This document shows, piece by piece, positions 48,627-58,759 of a DNA stretch of 64,000 nt (position 1 is the stretch's first letter; every line of letters begins with the position of its first letter). The DNA comes from DAOUBF01 sp034432795 (lineage in GTDB: Bacteria; Chloroflexota; Anaerolineae; DSLN01): assembly GCA_034432795.1 (NCBI GenBank), contig DAOUBF010000016.1, positions 1-64,000 on the forward strand, in the 5' to 3' direction. Below the pieces are notes generated by a model. The model had not been told where the DNA came from. It was given only the letters and a program-made list of their open reading frames with translations, and made no database searches. A program made the position numbers and the translations under genes.

Positions 48627-49148
48627 CTACGGCCCCCTGGCTGCTGACCTGGTATCCAGATAGTCTTGCAGGATCGCCGCTGCCGCCACATCGTCCAGAG
48701 GGCGGCGCTTACGCCCGCGCTCCCCCCGTTCGCGCACCACCCCTGCCGCGATCAGCGTGGAAAAGCGCTCGTCCCATAGCTCCACCGGCACAGGCACAAC
48801 CGCCCGCAGCGCCTCGGCCCAGCGGGCCACGCGCCGCGCCTGAGGTCCCTCCTCACCGGACAGGCTACGCGGGTAGCCGACGATCACCCGCTCTACATTG
48901 TGCTCGGCGATCAGGCGGCGCAGCCGTTCAAAATCCTCCGCTTTGGACCGCCGCTCCAGCACGGTCAGCGCCCGCGCCACCGTCTGGCTGGGGTCGCTCA
49001 GCGCCACGCCGATGCGCCGCTCGCCCACGTCTAAAGCCATCAATCGCCTGATCCGCCGCCCGTCGTCAGTTTCCTTGATTCCTGTAGATAATCCGTTCAA
49101 TCCGTTCTCAGAATCCGTTGACAGCAATCCGTTGAGCACCTTTGTCAT
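48627..49148 (-). CDS. ruvX: Putative pre-16S rRNA nuclease / Holliday resolvase-like RuvX (YqgF)
   Basis: 173 residues. RNase H-like fold: LMALDVGERRIGVALSD, VERVIVGYPRSLSGEEGPQA, LWDERFSTLIAAG, and DDVAAAAILQDYL. The YqgF family matures the 5' end of 16S rRNA. The core starts at residue ~37. The first ~30 residues (VLNGLLSTDSENGLNGLSTG) are encoded by a rearranged GGTACTCAACGGATTATC repeat. ATG 49148 overlaps the upstream stop by 4 nt (ATGA), which supports this start despite the repeat; ATG 49040 is an alternative. Confidence 0.88.
   Translation of the reverse strand: MTKVLNGLLSTDSENGLNGLSTGIKETDDGRRIRRLMALDVGERRIGVALSDPSQTVARALTVLERRSKAEDFERLRRLIAEHNVERVIVGYPRSLSGEEGPQARRVARWAEALRAVVPVPVELWDERFSTLIAAGVVRERGERGRKRRPLDDVAAAAILQDYLDTRSAARGP
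49069..49140. repeat. Repeat unit inside the ruvX coding start
   Basis: On the minus strand the sequence reads CAACGGATTG twice, then GGATTATCTACAGGAATCAAGGAAACT, i.e. the unit of 46117-46153 with internal duplications. Confidence 0.7.
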
Positions 49149-50680
49149 CCATCATCCATTGTGGTCAGGTCCACCGTGATCCGCACGCCCAGGAAGGGCA
49201 TGTAGGGGAACCAGGACGGTGAGACCTGGATGTCCGGGGGCCTTTCCAGGGGCAGTTTCTGCATCAGGAGTGCGCGGGCACGCGCCAGCGGTTGCCCGCG
49301 CACAGCGCGGATGGCTTCGTTCAGGTCAAGCTGGGCCGTCATGGCGCCGCTCACTGCTAGGCGGAAGCTGACTCGCCCCTGCTCATCCAGGCTGACCGTA
49401 TCCCCTCGGCGCGGTGGGGTCACGCTGCTGGCGATCAGGGTGTAGCCGGGGATGACCTGGCGCTGGAGTGCGGCCAGGGCCAGTTGGTGCGCTGGGGCTT
49501 CGTCCACCGCGATCGCCTGCATCCGCACCCGCATTTGCATTCCCAGCACCTCGGCCTGCTCGCCTATGTAGCGATCGGTGGCGACATCCAGGACATCTAC
49601 CAACTGCAGGCTGGGGGTCACCACAAACTCGGTGGGACGCAGTTCGGTGCGCATCTGCTCCAGCGCCAGCGCCTGGAGTTGCTCCAGCAGGGCCGCCTGC
49701 AAGCGGTCCTGGTCGGCCTGGGTCACGGCGCGTACCTGTCTGGCCGCGCCGCCCTGGGTCGGCTCTGGGTTGGTCACACGCAACTGGAAGGCCAGTGCCC
49801 CTTCAATCCGGCTGATCACCCCGGCCGCCACATTGCCCGCTGGCCCCTTGTCCAGCGCCTCCACCTCCACCATCGTCTGGCCGTTCGCGGGCACCTCGGC
49901 GTCGGTCAGCGTGGCGAAGCGCACCGGCACACCCGCATTGGTGCGCACGATGGTCCCTTTGGGGACGGTCAGAGGCTGCGGCATCAGGTTGGTGAACACC
50001 ACCCGGCCCCGCGCCGGGGCATCGGGGATGTCTTTGACGCCGGTCGTGGTGATGTGCGCCTCCCCCTCCACCTCTACCGACAGATAGCGGGCGGGCACGA
50101 CCCCCGCCGCCGCATCCACCTCTTGCGCCCCTGGGTCGGCCACCAGGGTCACCACCGCCCCCACAGGCCGGCTGATAGGCACCAGGCGAACCTGGGCGCT
50201 GGGCCACACCACCAGGGCCCCCAGGACGACAGCCGCCAGCGCCAGGACGAAGACCAGTGCGGAAAGCGCCCACAGCCAGGCAGCGGGTCGGCGCCGCTCC
50301 CGGCGATGGCGCTGCCATACCTCCAGGGCATCCTCCGGGTCTATCCAGGCAGAGGGCGGGGGACGGAACAGGAAGGACCGATCCGGGGGGCGAAAGCGCA
50401 GCGGGCGTTGGTGGGCGGCCTCCACCGAGGCAAACACCGGCAGCTTCAAGGCGCGAGCGGCATCGGCCAGATCGGGGTCATCTGTGACCAGGGCCAGTTC
50501 CAGCCGGTGGCGGGCCGCCTGGCGTTGCAGGCGCTGCAAATCCACTAGGTCAAAGGCTGGAGCAACCCCGTTCTCAAGCACCAGGACGACACGCCCCGGT
50601 GTCAGGCGGCTCAACCTGGCGGCCAGCGCATCGGCGCTTTCACCTGGCCTGCTGATGATGGTCCGGTCGTCCACCCTCAA
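49145..50680 (-). CDS. Membrane protein with baseplate-J-like domain
   Basis: 511 residues. A cytoplasmic N-terminal domain (~1-110, Rossmann-like with VVLVLENGVAPAFDLVDL and LALVTDDPDLADAA) and a basic linker (RHRRERRRP) lead to one transmembrane helix (WALSALVFVLALAAVVLGAL). The extracellular part carries a baseplate-J-type sequence: RGRVVFTNLMPQPLTVPKGT, VRFATLTDAEVPANGQTM, and VEALDKGPAGNVAAGVISRI. The family is known from phage baseplates and contractile systems. Here it sits alone in a cell-wall/housekeeping operon between alaS and ruvX, with no other tail genes. Function unknown. Confidence 0.7.
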   Translation of the reverse strand: MRVDDRTIISRPGESADALAARLSRLTPGRVVLVLENGVAPAFDLVDLQRLQRQAARHRLELALVTDDPDLADAARALKLPVFASVEAAHQRPLRFRPPDRSFLFRPPPSAWIDPEDALEVWQRHRRERRRPAAWLWALSALVFVLALAAVVLGALVVWPSAQVRLVPISRPVGAVVTLVADPGAQEVDAAAGVVPARYLSVEVEGEAHITTTGVKDIPDAPARGRVVFTNLMPQPLTVPKGTIVRTNAGVPVRFATLTDAEVPANGQTMVEVEALDKGPAGNVAAGVISRIEGALAFQLRVTNPEPTQGGAARQVRAVTQADQDRLQAALLEQLQALALEQMRTELRPTEFVVTPSLQLVDVLDVATDRYIGEQAEVLGMQMRVRMQAIAVDEAPAHQLALAALQRQVIPGYTLIASSVTPPRRGDTVSLDEQGRVSFRLAVSGAMTAQLDLNEAIRAVRGQPLARARALLMQKLPLERPPDIQVSPSWFPYMPFLGVRITVDLTTMDDG

Positions 50681-50690
50681 CCCCGGTCAA

Positions 50691-50710
50691 GGTACTCAAC
50701 GGATTATCTA
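50691..50710. repeat. Partial GGTACTCAACGGATTATC repeat
   Basis: GGTACTCAACGGATTATCTA in the spacer between alaS and the baseplate-J-like gene. Confidence 0.65.
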
Positions 50711-50749
50711 ACAACGTCACCTTCGGCGACATGGTTAGGGTAACTGGGA

Positions 50750-53485
<2,736 letters not shown>

Positions 53486-53521
53486 GGCTACACTCCACTT
53501 CCCTGCACGCCTTGGGCAAGG

Positions 53522-53585
53522 GGTACTCAACGGATTATCCCCTCACGTGACTACGGCGGCTATGGAAAGCCGCCCTACGGCTGGC
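53522..53585. repeat. GGTACTCAACGGATTATC repeat plus CGGCGGCT hairpin
   Basis: Nearly identical to 46155-46218 over about 64 nt, including GACTACGGCGGCTATGG and AAAGCCGCCCTACGG. It lies just upstream of alaS. Confidence 0.75.
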
Positions 53586-53705
53586 TTTGAGGGTCATTCT
53601 AAAACATCGCCCCCGTCCTGTCAACCCGAAACGGAAGGCCGGCGGCAGACGAGGGAGGACGGGGGACCGCCCTCCGCTGAGTGGCACAGGTGGTGCCCAG
53701 GCCCC
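53586..53705. other. Intergenic, nothing recognised
   Basis: Contains a short GACGAGGGAGGACGGGGGACC stretch of the CCTCCGTC type but no gene. Confidence 0.45.
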
Positions 53706-53753
53706 GCAGCGTAAACGCTGCAGCCTGAGGGCGCCCCACTGTAAACAGTGGGG
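53706..53753. repeat. Paired palindromes with GTAAAC core
   Basis: GCAGCGTAAACGCTGC (53706-53721) and CCCCACTGTAAACAGTGGGG (53734-53753), the clearest copy of the palindrome pair family. Confidence 0.7.
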
Positions 53754-53814
53754 ATAGGTCATTAGAGTTGAGAAACCTCCCCCCTGTACGCCTGTACCGG
53801 GATAGGGGTGGAGG

Positions 53815-53898
53815 TCAACCGCGTAGCTCCGCCAGCACCGCCTCCAGCTCCGGCGGCAAAGGCACGATGAATGTGCGTCGCTCGCCCGTGCCCGGCAG
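53815..53898 (-). pseudogene. Duplicated 3' end of rluD
   Basis: A 78-nt copy (53821-53898) of the rluD 3' end at 54535-54612, about 95% identical (four mismatches), same orientation. It still reads VLAELRG then TGA, but no upstream rluD sequence exists, so it cannot be functional alone. It forms the left border of the small-gene cassette. Confidence 0.85.
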
Positions 53899-53913
53899 AT
53901 TCGGTTGGCTCGC

Positions 53914-53942
53914 TTGCTGTGCTCTCTACAGCGTGCTATATT
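53914..53942 (+). promoter_or_regulatory. Promoter of the small-gene cassette
   Basis: TTGCTG (53914-53919), 17-nt spacer, TATATT (53937-53942), only 6 nt before GTG 53949. Confidence 0.6.
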
Positions 53943-53948
53943 GTAAAG

Positions 53949-54182
53949 GTGGAATTTGAAATCCTTGGGGAGATTCGGGATATTGAAATCATCGCCGTTG
54001 GGTCGCATATTCGTGACCTGGCTCAGCTACAGAAGACATATGGACGTGGGCGGTGGAGAAAGCTCAAAGGTATCGCAGATGTAAGACTTCCCAACGGCAG
54101 AATTCGGCGGGTAGAACTTCATTGGTATGAAGCGCACGGCATAGGCCGAAAGGACATCAAGATCAAGCGCTATCTAGAATAG
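53949..54182 (+). CDS. Small conserved-looking protein of a two-gene cassette
   Basis: 77 residues from GTG 53949: VEFEILGEIRDIEIIAVGSH, IRDLAQLQKTYGRGRWRKLK, GIADVRLPNGRIRRVELHWY, EAHGIGRKDIKIKRYLE. Basic, no signal peptide. The pattern (GEIRDIE, YGRGRWRK, HWYEAHGIGRK) looks like a widespread small family of unknown function. Base composition is lower in G+C than the surroundings. Followed 9 nt later by a second small gene; the size, pairing and flanking duplication suggest a mobile toxin-antitoxin-like unit, unproven. Confidence 0.68.
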   Translation: MEFEILGEIRDIEIIAVGSHIRDLAQLQKTYGRGRWRKLKGIADVRLPNGRIRRVELHWYEAHGIGRKDIKIKRYLE

Positions 54183-54191
54183 GATAGGCCC

Positions 54192-54407
54192 ATGAGAAAG
54201 CGATTCGCTCTCTGCCTTGATAATAAGGGGTATGAAGCCTCCCTTATTCCGAGGAAGATTTATGAAGTGATTCCTGACGAGCAGGCGGAGCAGGATGATT
54301 TTATCCGCATTGTGGATGAAAGTGGCGAGGATTACCTGTACCACGTGAGCCGCTTTGCTTTTATAGAGTTGCCGGAAGAAGTAGAGCGAGCGTTAATCGC
54401 TACGTGA
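54192..54407 (+). CDS. Second small protein of the cassette
   Basis: 71 residues: MRKRFALCLDNKGYEASLIP, RKIYEVIPDEQAEQDDFIRI, VDESGEDYLYHVSRFAFIEL, then an acidic end. Acidic overall, complementary in charge to its basic neighbour, which fits a partner pair. The sheet-rich pattern resembles small SH3-like or growth-inhibitor-type folds, but no family is assigned. Confidence 0.65.
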   Translation: MRKRFALCLDNKGYEASLIPRKIYEVIPDEQAEQDDFIRIVDESGEDYLYHVSRFAFIELPEEVERALIAT

Positions 54408-54476
54408 CACGGCTACCCTACACGGCTGTGGCTGGATAAAGACATTTCAGCCTACGCGAAGTAGACAATAGCTTTC

Positions 54477-54503
54477 GTAGGGCGGGTTTCCAAACCCGCC
54501 TAC
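54477..54503. repeat. Hairpin repeat GTAGGGCGGGTTTCCAAACCCGCC
   Basis: GGCGGGTTT-CC-AAACCCGCC with GTAG/CTAC ends, between the cassette genes and rluD. Related to 56475-56600. Confidence 0.75.
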
Positions 54504-54528
54504 TCGCGCCTGCCAGGCAGTAAACAAA

Positions 54529-55437
54529 TTAGCTGCGTAGCTCCGCCAGCACCGCCTCCAACTCCGGCGGCAAGGGCGCGATGAATGTGCGCCGCTCGCC
54601 CGTGCCCGGCAGGGCCAGCGTCAGCCGGTGGGCGTGCAGAAAGTGCCGGTTCAGGCTCAGGCGCTGCCTGCGACGGCCATAGACGCGGTCGCCCACCACC
54701 GGGTGGCCGATAAAGGCCAGGTGCAGCCGGATCTGATGGGTGCGCCCGGTCACCGGCTCGGCCTCCACCAGCGTATACTCCGGGAACGTCTCCAGCACCC
54801 TATAGCGCGTCACCGCCTCGCGCCCGTTGCGCACCACCGCCATGCGCTGCCGGTGGCCCGGATCGCGTCCGATAGGCGCCTCAATGATGCCCCGCTGAGG
54901 GCTTACGCGCCCCTCCACCAGCGCCAGGTAAGCCTTGGTCACCTCCCGCGCCTTAAACTGGCGCTGCAACTCGCGATGGGCGCGGTCGTTCTTGGCGATG
55001 ACGATCAGCCCCGATGTGTCCTTATCCAATCGGTGGACGATGCCGGGGCGCTGCTCGCCACCCACCCCCTCCAACTCCGGGCAGTGCGCCAGGACCGCGT
55101 TGACCAGCGTGCCGGAGGCGTGCCCGTGCGCCGGATGCACCACCATGCCGGCGGGCTTGTTGACCACCAGGATGTCGGCATCCTCATACACGATGTCCAG
55201 GGGGATGGCCTCGGCCACGAGCGCGGTGGGCTGCGGCGGCGGCAGGCGCACGATGACGCGGGCGCCCGGCTCCAGCCGGGTGCTGGGCTTGGCCACCCGC
55301 CCCTCTACCGTGACATAGGCCTCTTTGATCAGCCGTTGGATTTGCGAGCGGGAGAGGGTCGGCAGGGCGGCGGCCAGGGCCTTGTCCAGCCGCTCGCCGC
55401 CGCGTTCAAACGCCAGGGAGATGGTCCGCTCGGGCAT
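54529..55437 (-). CDS. rluD: Ribosomal large subunit pseudouridine synthase, RluD family
   Basis: 302 residues. An S4 RNA-binding domain (GERLDKALAAALPTLSRSQI) leads into the catalytic domain: IVYEDADILVVNKPAGMVVH, GIVHRLDKDTSGLIVIAKND (catalytic Asp), EPVTGRTHQIRLHLAFIGHP, VVGDRVYG. The C-terminus is GERRTFIAPLPPELEAVLAE. It modifies uridines in 23S rRNA. It overlaps lspA by 32 nt. The last ~25 codons are duplicated 0.7 kb downstream on the other side of a small-gene cassette (right-hand copy 54535-54612). Confidence 0.93.
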   Translation of the reverse strand: MPERTISLAFERGGERLDKALAAALPTLSRSQIQRLIKEAYVTVEGRVAKPSTRLEPGARVIVRLPPPQPTALVAEAIPLDIVYEDADILVVNKPAGMVVHPAHGHASGTLVNAVLAHCPELEGVGGEQRPGIVHRLDKDTSGLIVIAKNDRAHRELQRQFKAREVTKAYLALVEGRVSPQRGIIEAPIGRDPGHRQRMAVVRNGREAVTRYRVLETFPEYTLVEAEPVTGRTHQIRLHLAFIGHPVVGDRVYGRRRQRLSLNRHFLHAHRLTLALPGTGERRTFIAPLPPELEAVLAELRS

Positions 55438-55915
55438 GGGACTCTTCTCGCAGGATGGTCAGCGCCAGGAGGACCACGCCCAGGACGATGCTGGCATCGG
55501 CCACGTTGAACACGGGCCACTCCTTGAGCGGCCAGAAGTTCAAGTCCACGAAGTCCACCACGTAGCCATAGCGCAGCCGATCAAGCAGGTTGCCCAGCGC
55601 CCCCCCCAGTTGCAGGCCGAGCGCCAGCCGAATCAGCCACTGGCCCGCCGGGAGGCGCCGGTAGTAGAGGATGATCACGGCAACGACGACAAGGGCAACG
55701 ATGATGAAGAAAAAGCCCTGGTCGGGGAAGAGGCCGAAGGCCGCGCCGGTATTCGTCACATAGGTGATGCTCACCCAACGCGCCAGAGCAGGTGAGAAAT
55801 TCCAGGTTTGCGCCGGGCTGAGGAAGCGCACCACCAGCGCCTTGGTGGCCTGGTCAAGCAGGAGCGTGATGGCGGCGACGAGCAGCAACCCGGCGCGATC
55901 CCACAGTGCTCTCAT
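55406..55915 (-). CDS. lspA: Lipoprotein signal peptidase (signal peptidase II)
   Basis: 169 residues, four transmembrane helices. It cleaves prolipoprotein signal peptides after lipidation; several lipoproteins in the window need it. Motifs: LLLDQATKALVVRFL, YVTNTGAAFGLFPD, GGALGNLLDRLRYGYVVDFV (first catalytic Asp), and WPVFNVADASIVLG (second). ATG 55915 overlaps the upstream stop by 4 nt (ATGA). Confidence 0.95.
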   Translation of the reverse strand: MRALWDRAGLLLVAAITLLLDQATKALVVRFLSPAQTWNFSPALARWVSITYVTNTGAAFGLFPDQGFFFIIVALVVVAVIILYYRRLPAGQWLIRLALGLQLGGALGNLLDRLRYGYVVDFVDLNFWPLKEWPVFNVADASIVLGVVLLALTILREESHARADHLPGV

Positions 55916-56283
55916 GGCGTGCTGAGCTTCTCGGCGCACTCAATATCGTACTCGGCATAGGGCAGCGCCTTCAGGCGTTCCGGGTCAATCGGCCTGCCGC
56001 AGTTCAGGCAGAGGCCGTAGGTGCCTTCGTCCATGCGCGCCAGCGCTGCGTCAATCCGCTGGATCACGGCTTCAAAATCGCGGCGCAACCCCACCTCCTT
56101 CTCCTGCTCAAACACCTCTGTGCCATAGTCGGCGGGGTGATTGCCGTAGCCGACCTCGCCCGGCGGCACTGTCTCGGCGTCGGCGTCGCCGAAGGCTCTC
56201 AGCTCGTCTTGCAGGCGCCGTTTTTCGTTCAGCAGCCAGGTCTTAAGCTCATCGTAGGGCAGGTCCTCACGCGCTCCAACCAT
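55912..56283 (-). CDS. DksA/TraR-family zinc-finger protein
   Basis: 123 residues. N-terminal helices (LKTWLLNEKRRLQDELRAFG) form a coiled coil, and the C-terminus has the finger GTYGLCLNCGRPIDPERLKA followed by YDIEC. Only three cysteines are visible, so the zinc site may be degenerate or completed by another residue. DksA-like proteins enter the RNA polymerase channel; in this operon (with lspA and rluD) the association is common. ATG 56283 is preceded by GGAAGGAGAG. Confidence 0.88.
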   Translation of the reverse strand: MVGAREDLPYDELKTWLLNEKRRLQDELRAFGDADAETVPPGEVGYGNHPADYGTEVFEQEKEVGLRRDFEAVIQRIDAALARMDEGTYGLCLNCGRPIDPERLKALPYAEYDIECAEKLSTP

Positions 56284-56312
56284 GCTCTCTCCTTCCAGGT
56301 GGAACAGCTTTT

Positions 56313-56341
56313 ATTTTAGCTGAAGTCGGAGGTCGTGACAA
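56313..56341 (-). promoter_or_regulatory. Promoter of the dksA-like-lspA-rluD operon
   Basis: TTGTCA (56341-56336), 17-nt spacer, TAAAAT (56318-56313) on the minus strand. Confidence 0.7.
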
Positions 56342-56361
56342 GGCCACACCGCACCCAGGGA

Positions 56362-56400
56362 TGGGGGTTTCCCTCCCCCACACTGGGGGGAGGGGGATGA
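56362..56400. repeat. GC-rich palindromic repeat
   Basis: Single C-run/G-run stem-loop (CCCTCCCCCACACTGGGGG core). Confidence 0.55.
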
Positions 56401-56474
56401 GAGAAGAGGCGCTGCGCGTCGGTTGAGATCCTCGCATAAATGGCGGGATGGGCAAGGCGGGATAGAATAGCCTG

Positions 56475-56620
56475 TAGGGCGGCTTTCCATAGCCGCCACA
56501 GCAGGGCCAAAGAGCGGCAGGTATGGAAACCTGCCCTACACCTGGAGAGATGAGCGCACCGGCCCTGTAGGGCGGCTTTCCATAGCCGCCAAAGAGCGGC
56601 AGGTATAGAAACTACGCCGG
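56475..56620. repeat. Tandem hairpin repeats
   Basis: Alternating units: GTAGGGCGGCTTTCCATAGC (twice, 56475 and 56570) and GAGCGGCAGGTATGGAAACC (56512 and 56595), each a 6-8 bp stem. They fill a gap without genes. Confidence 0.75.
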
Positions 56621-56892
56621 GGAGGGAAACCCCGCCCACTCAGTGTTATCTCCTCGCCCGCCGGCCGCTGTGCCGGCCGCTTCTCCAAGGCGGCCTGCGC
56701 GTCTTGTACCATCCTCCCTCGTCTTCAGTTCCTGCTGTGCCACGTCCATGCTCTGCTCTCTCCTATTCTCGTTGTTCTCGTCGTGGCCAGTGCACCACAT
56801 CTGCCCTGAATATGGAATACACCCCTGGCGACTGGAAGTCGCGCCTGGGGGGCTTACAGCCGGGCGTCTTAGAATCCTAGAATCCCGTCTCC
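56621..56892. other. Intergenic, nothing recognised
   Basis: Includes a CCGGCCGCTGTGCCGGCCG palindromic stretch near 56660; no convincing gene. Confidence 0.45.
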
Positions 56893-58326
56893 CTACCGGT
56901 TAAAGTAGTTGTACACTGCCTTGTTCAGGTCGGCGATCAGGGGCGCGCTCACCGCCCAGTCCAGGTACTCCGGGCGCCAGACGAACACGGCCACGACGTA
57001 ATCGCCCCCCGGTGAGAAGATGACCCCGGCGTCGGCATGGGTATCGGTGCTCCAGGCGGGGCGGTGCGCCAGGCGGGCCTCCGGCGGCAGGCCGGTTTCC
57101 AACAGGTTGCCGCTGCGCACCGCCGACAGCACCTCCAACAACTCGCGGCACTCGGCGGGCGTAAGGCGGTCGGGCAGGGCCGCCAACAGGGCACCGCCGT
57201 TGCGCGCACACTGGTAGATCATCTGCAAAAGCTGGCCCATATCGGCGGGCGTCGTCTGGCGGGCGGGGTCGGCGTCGGTCTTGACCTCGGCGAGGCTGTT
57301 GGCCGGCGTCGTAATGTTCACGGGCTGTTCTGGCGTGGCATCGTAGGGGAGGGCGATGAACGTGTTCACCAGGCCGAGAGATTTCATCAGCGCAGTGACC
57401 TGCCCGGCCCCGGCCAGGCTGTCCCCGTTGCCGATAAGGGCCAGCAGGGCGTTCGCGGCAGCAGCGCCGTTGTTGTCGCTCGCTAGCGTATCGCTGATGA
57501 GTTGGTGCGTGGCCGGGTCAAAAGGGGCCTCCAGTTGAGTATAGGCCGCCACGAGGATGGGCAGCCGGAGCACGCCCATACCGCTGAAGGCGACGTCGCC
57601 ATTGTACGCCAGTTCGCGCCCGGTGTCCAGGTCAAGCACGTACAGGCCCACCACACCGTCAAACCCGGCCAGGCGGCGCTCAAGCCAGGGGCGCAAAGCC
57701 TCCAGGGATGCATCCGGCAGCGGGGATTCGCGCACCACCAGTTCAGCGCGGCGGTTAATAGCGGAACGCAACGCCGCTTCTACGCGCGGCAGGGAGGCTG
57801 GAATATCCAGTTGCCGACCGGGTTCACCGGCGAGGAAGCGCAGCGTGTCGGCCTCCACCTGGGGGGCTTGCGGCCCCCGGTCGTAGCTCTGGGCGATGCG
57901 CTGCAGCACCGCAATGAGCTGCTCCCGCGAATAGGATAGCTCCGGCTGGAGCGCGCGGGGCATCGCCGGTTGCCCGCTCAGGTAATCGCGAAAGCCCTGC
58001 CACCAGTCGGTGGCCTCGCGGGCCGTCTCCACCGCCGCCAGCAGTGCCTCCCGATCCAGGCGAAAGCCGATCTCCGCCGGCTGGAGCACAATGTGCTCGT
58101 CCTGGTAGAGGAGGTCCACCGGCGCAGCAAAGGCCACCATGACGCGCTCGGTGGCCTGCTCCGGTGTCAGGCCGCTGACCTCCAGGCCGCCTATGGTCAT
58201 GCCCAGGGGCAGGCGCGAGCGCTGGGCGCTGTAGCGGCTGAGCTGGATGACGAAGGCGATGGTAATGATGACCGCCAGCGACACCAGCCCCCATTCCAGA
58301 GCCAGAGTGATGTTGCGTCGGCGCAC
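56893..58326 (-). CDS. Class A beta-lactamase-like protein lacking catalytic residues
   Basis: 477 residues from GTG 58326. One N-terminal transmembrane helix (GLVSLAVIITIAFVIQ), then a VanW-type peptidoglycan-binding-like domain (VSGLTPEQATERVMVAF, LQPAEIGFRLDREAL). From ~210 follows a serine beta-lactamase-like fold: VVGLYVLDLDTGRELAYNGD, SDTLASDNNGAAAANALL (SDN kept), LGLVNTFIALPYD. The SxxK motif position reads GVLR (in GMGVLRLPIL) and the KTG position reads RPA, so the nucleophile Ser and both Lys are missing. It is probably a non-catalytic surface protein. Confidence 0.82.
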   Translation of the reverse strand: MRRRNITLALEWGLVSLAVIITIAFVIQLSRYSAQRSRLPLGMTIGGLEVSGLTPEQATERVMVAFAAPVDLLYQDEHIVLQPAEIGFRLDREALLAAVETAREATDWWQGFRDYLSGQPAMPRALQPELSYSREQLIAVLQRIAQSYDRGPQAPQVEADTLRFLAGEPGRQLDIPASLPRVEAALRSAINRRAELVVRESPLPDASLEALRPWLERRLAGFDGVVGLYVLDLDTGRELAYNGDVAFSGMGVLRLPILVAAYTQLEAPFDPATHQLISDTLASDNNGAAAANALLALIGNGDSLAGAGQVTALMKSLGLVNTFIALPYDATPEQPVNITTPANSLAEVKTDADPARQTTPADMGQLLQMIYQCARNGGALLAALPDRLTPAECRELLEVLSAVRSGNLLETGLPPEARLAHRPAWSTDTHADAGVIFSPGGDYVVAVFVWRPEYLDWAVSAPLIADLNKAVYNYFNR

Positions 58327-58398
58327 GTTTCAATCCTCACCCAGCCCTCAGGCCAGGTGCCATAGTGAGTACAGGCATCACACCTATGCTATGCTCTC

Positions 58399-58404
58399 AT
58401 TATA
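58399..58404 (-). promoter_or_regulatory. -10 box of the beta-lactamase-like gene
   Basis: TATAAT on the minus strand (58404-58399), about 75 nt before GTG 58326. Confidence 0.45.
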
Positions 58405-58517
58405 ACGAGGAGGCGATTTCGGCCAACTTCCCAATCCCCCTCAAGGGAGAGGGGGTGGCACACGATCTAAAAGTGCATATAATCCAACGCCATGGCGAAC
58501 AGAGTGGAGCGTCATCC

Positions 58518-58694
58518 GTGAAAGTCTACATCTCCGTAGATATGGAAGACATCTCCAGCGTGGTCGCCGGGGAGCATGTGGACATCAACCACCGGGGGGT
58601 GAAGCCCTCGCTGGATGCAATGCTGCCTCACCGACATCCACCCCTGGATGATAAGTACAATAAGGTACTCCACGGAGTATTTTCAGGAATCTAA
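58518..58694 (+). pseudogene. Truncated M55-type D-aminopeptidase (DppA-like)
   Basis: GTG 58518 opens VKVYISVDMEDISSVVAGEH, the N-terminal metal-site signature of M55 D-aminopeptidases (family form KIYISVDMEGI). Homology stops after about 25 residues. The frame then runs through unrelated sequence and a diverged GGTACTC repeat to a stop at 58692-58694. A TATAAT box survives at 58478-58483. The rest of the gene (about 250 codons) is gone. Confidence 0.65.
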
Positions 58695-58700
58695 GGAAGA
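58661..58700. repeat. Diverged GGTACTC repeat
   Basis: GGTACTCCACGGAGTATTTT then CAGGAATCTAAGGAAGATGG matches the GGTACTCAACGGATTATC unit with several changes; it lies at the truncation point of the M55 remnant. Confidence 0.55.
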
Positions 58701-58703
58701 TGG

Positions 58704-58709
58704 TATAAA
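58704..58709 (+). promoter_or_regulatory. -10 box of the PLP enzyme gene
   Basis: TATAAA at 58704-58709, start expected near 58716; the -35 region falls in the repeat and is weak. Confidence 0.45.
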
Positions 58710-58759
58710 ATAGCCGTCACGCTTGTCCAAGATCATGGAGATAAACAGATGAGGATCCT

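Noticed and set aside
47345..49051. 568-codon open frame on the plus strand
   Set aside because: Spans mltG and ruvX in antisense; no motif, composition typical of an antisense shadow.
56612..56800. 62-codon minus-strand frame
   Set aside because: No ribosome site, sequence runs through hairpin repeats and resembles no protein; judged noncoding.
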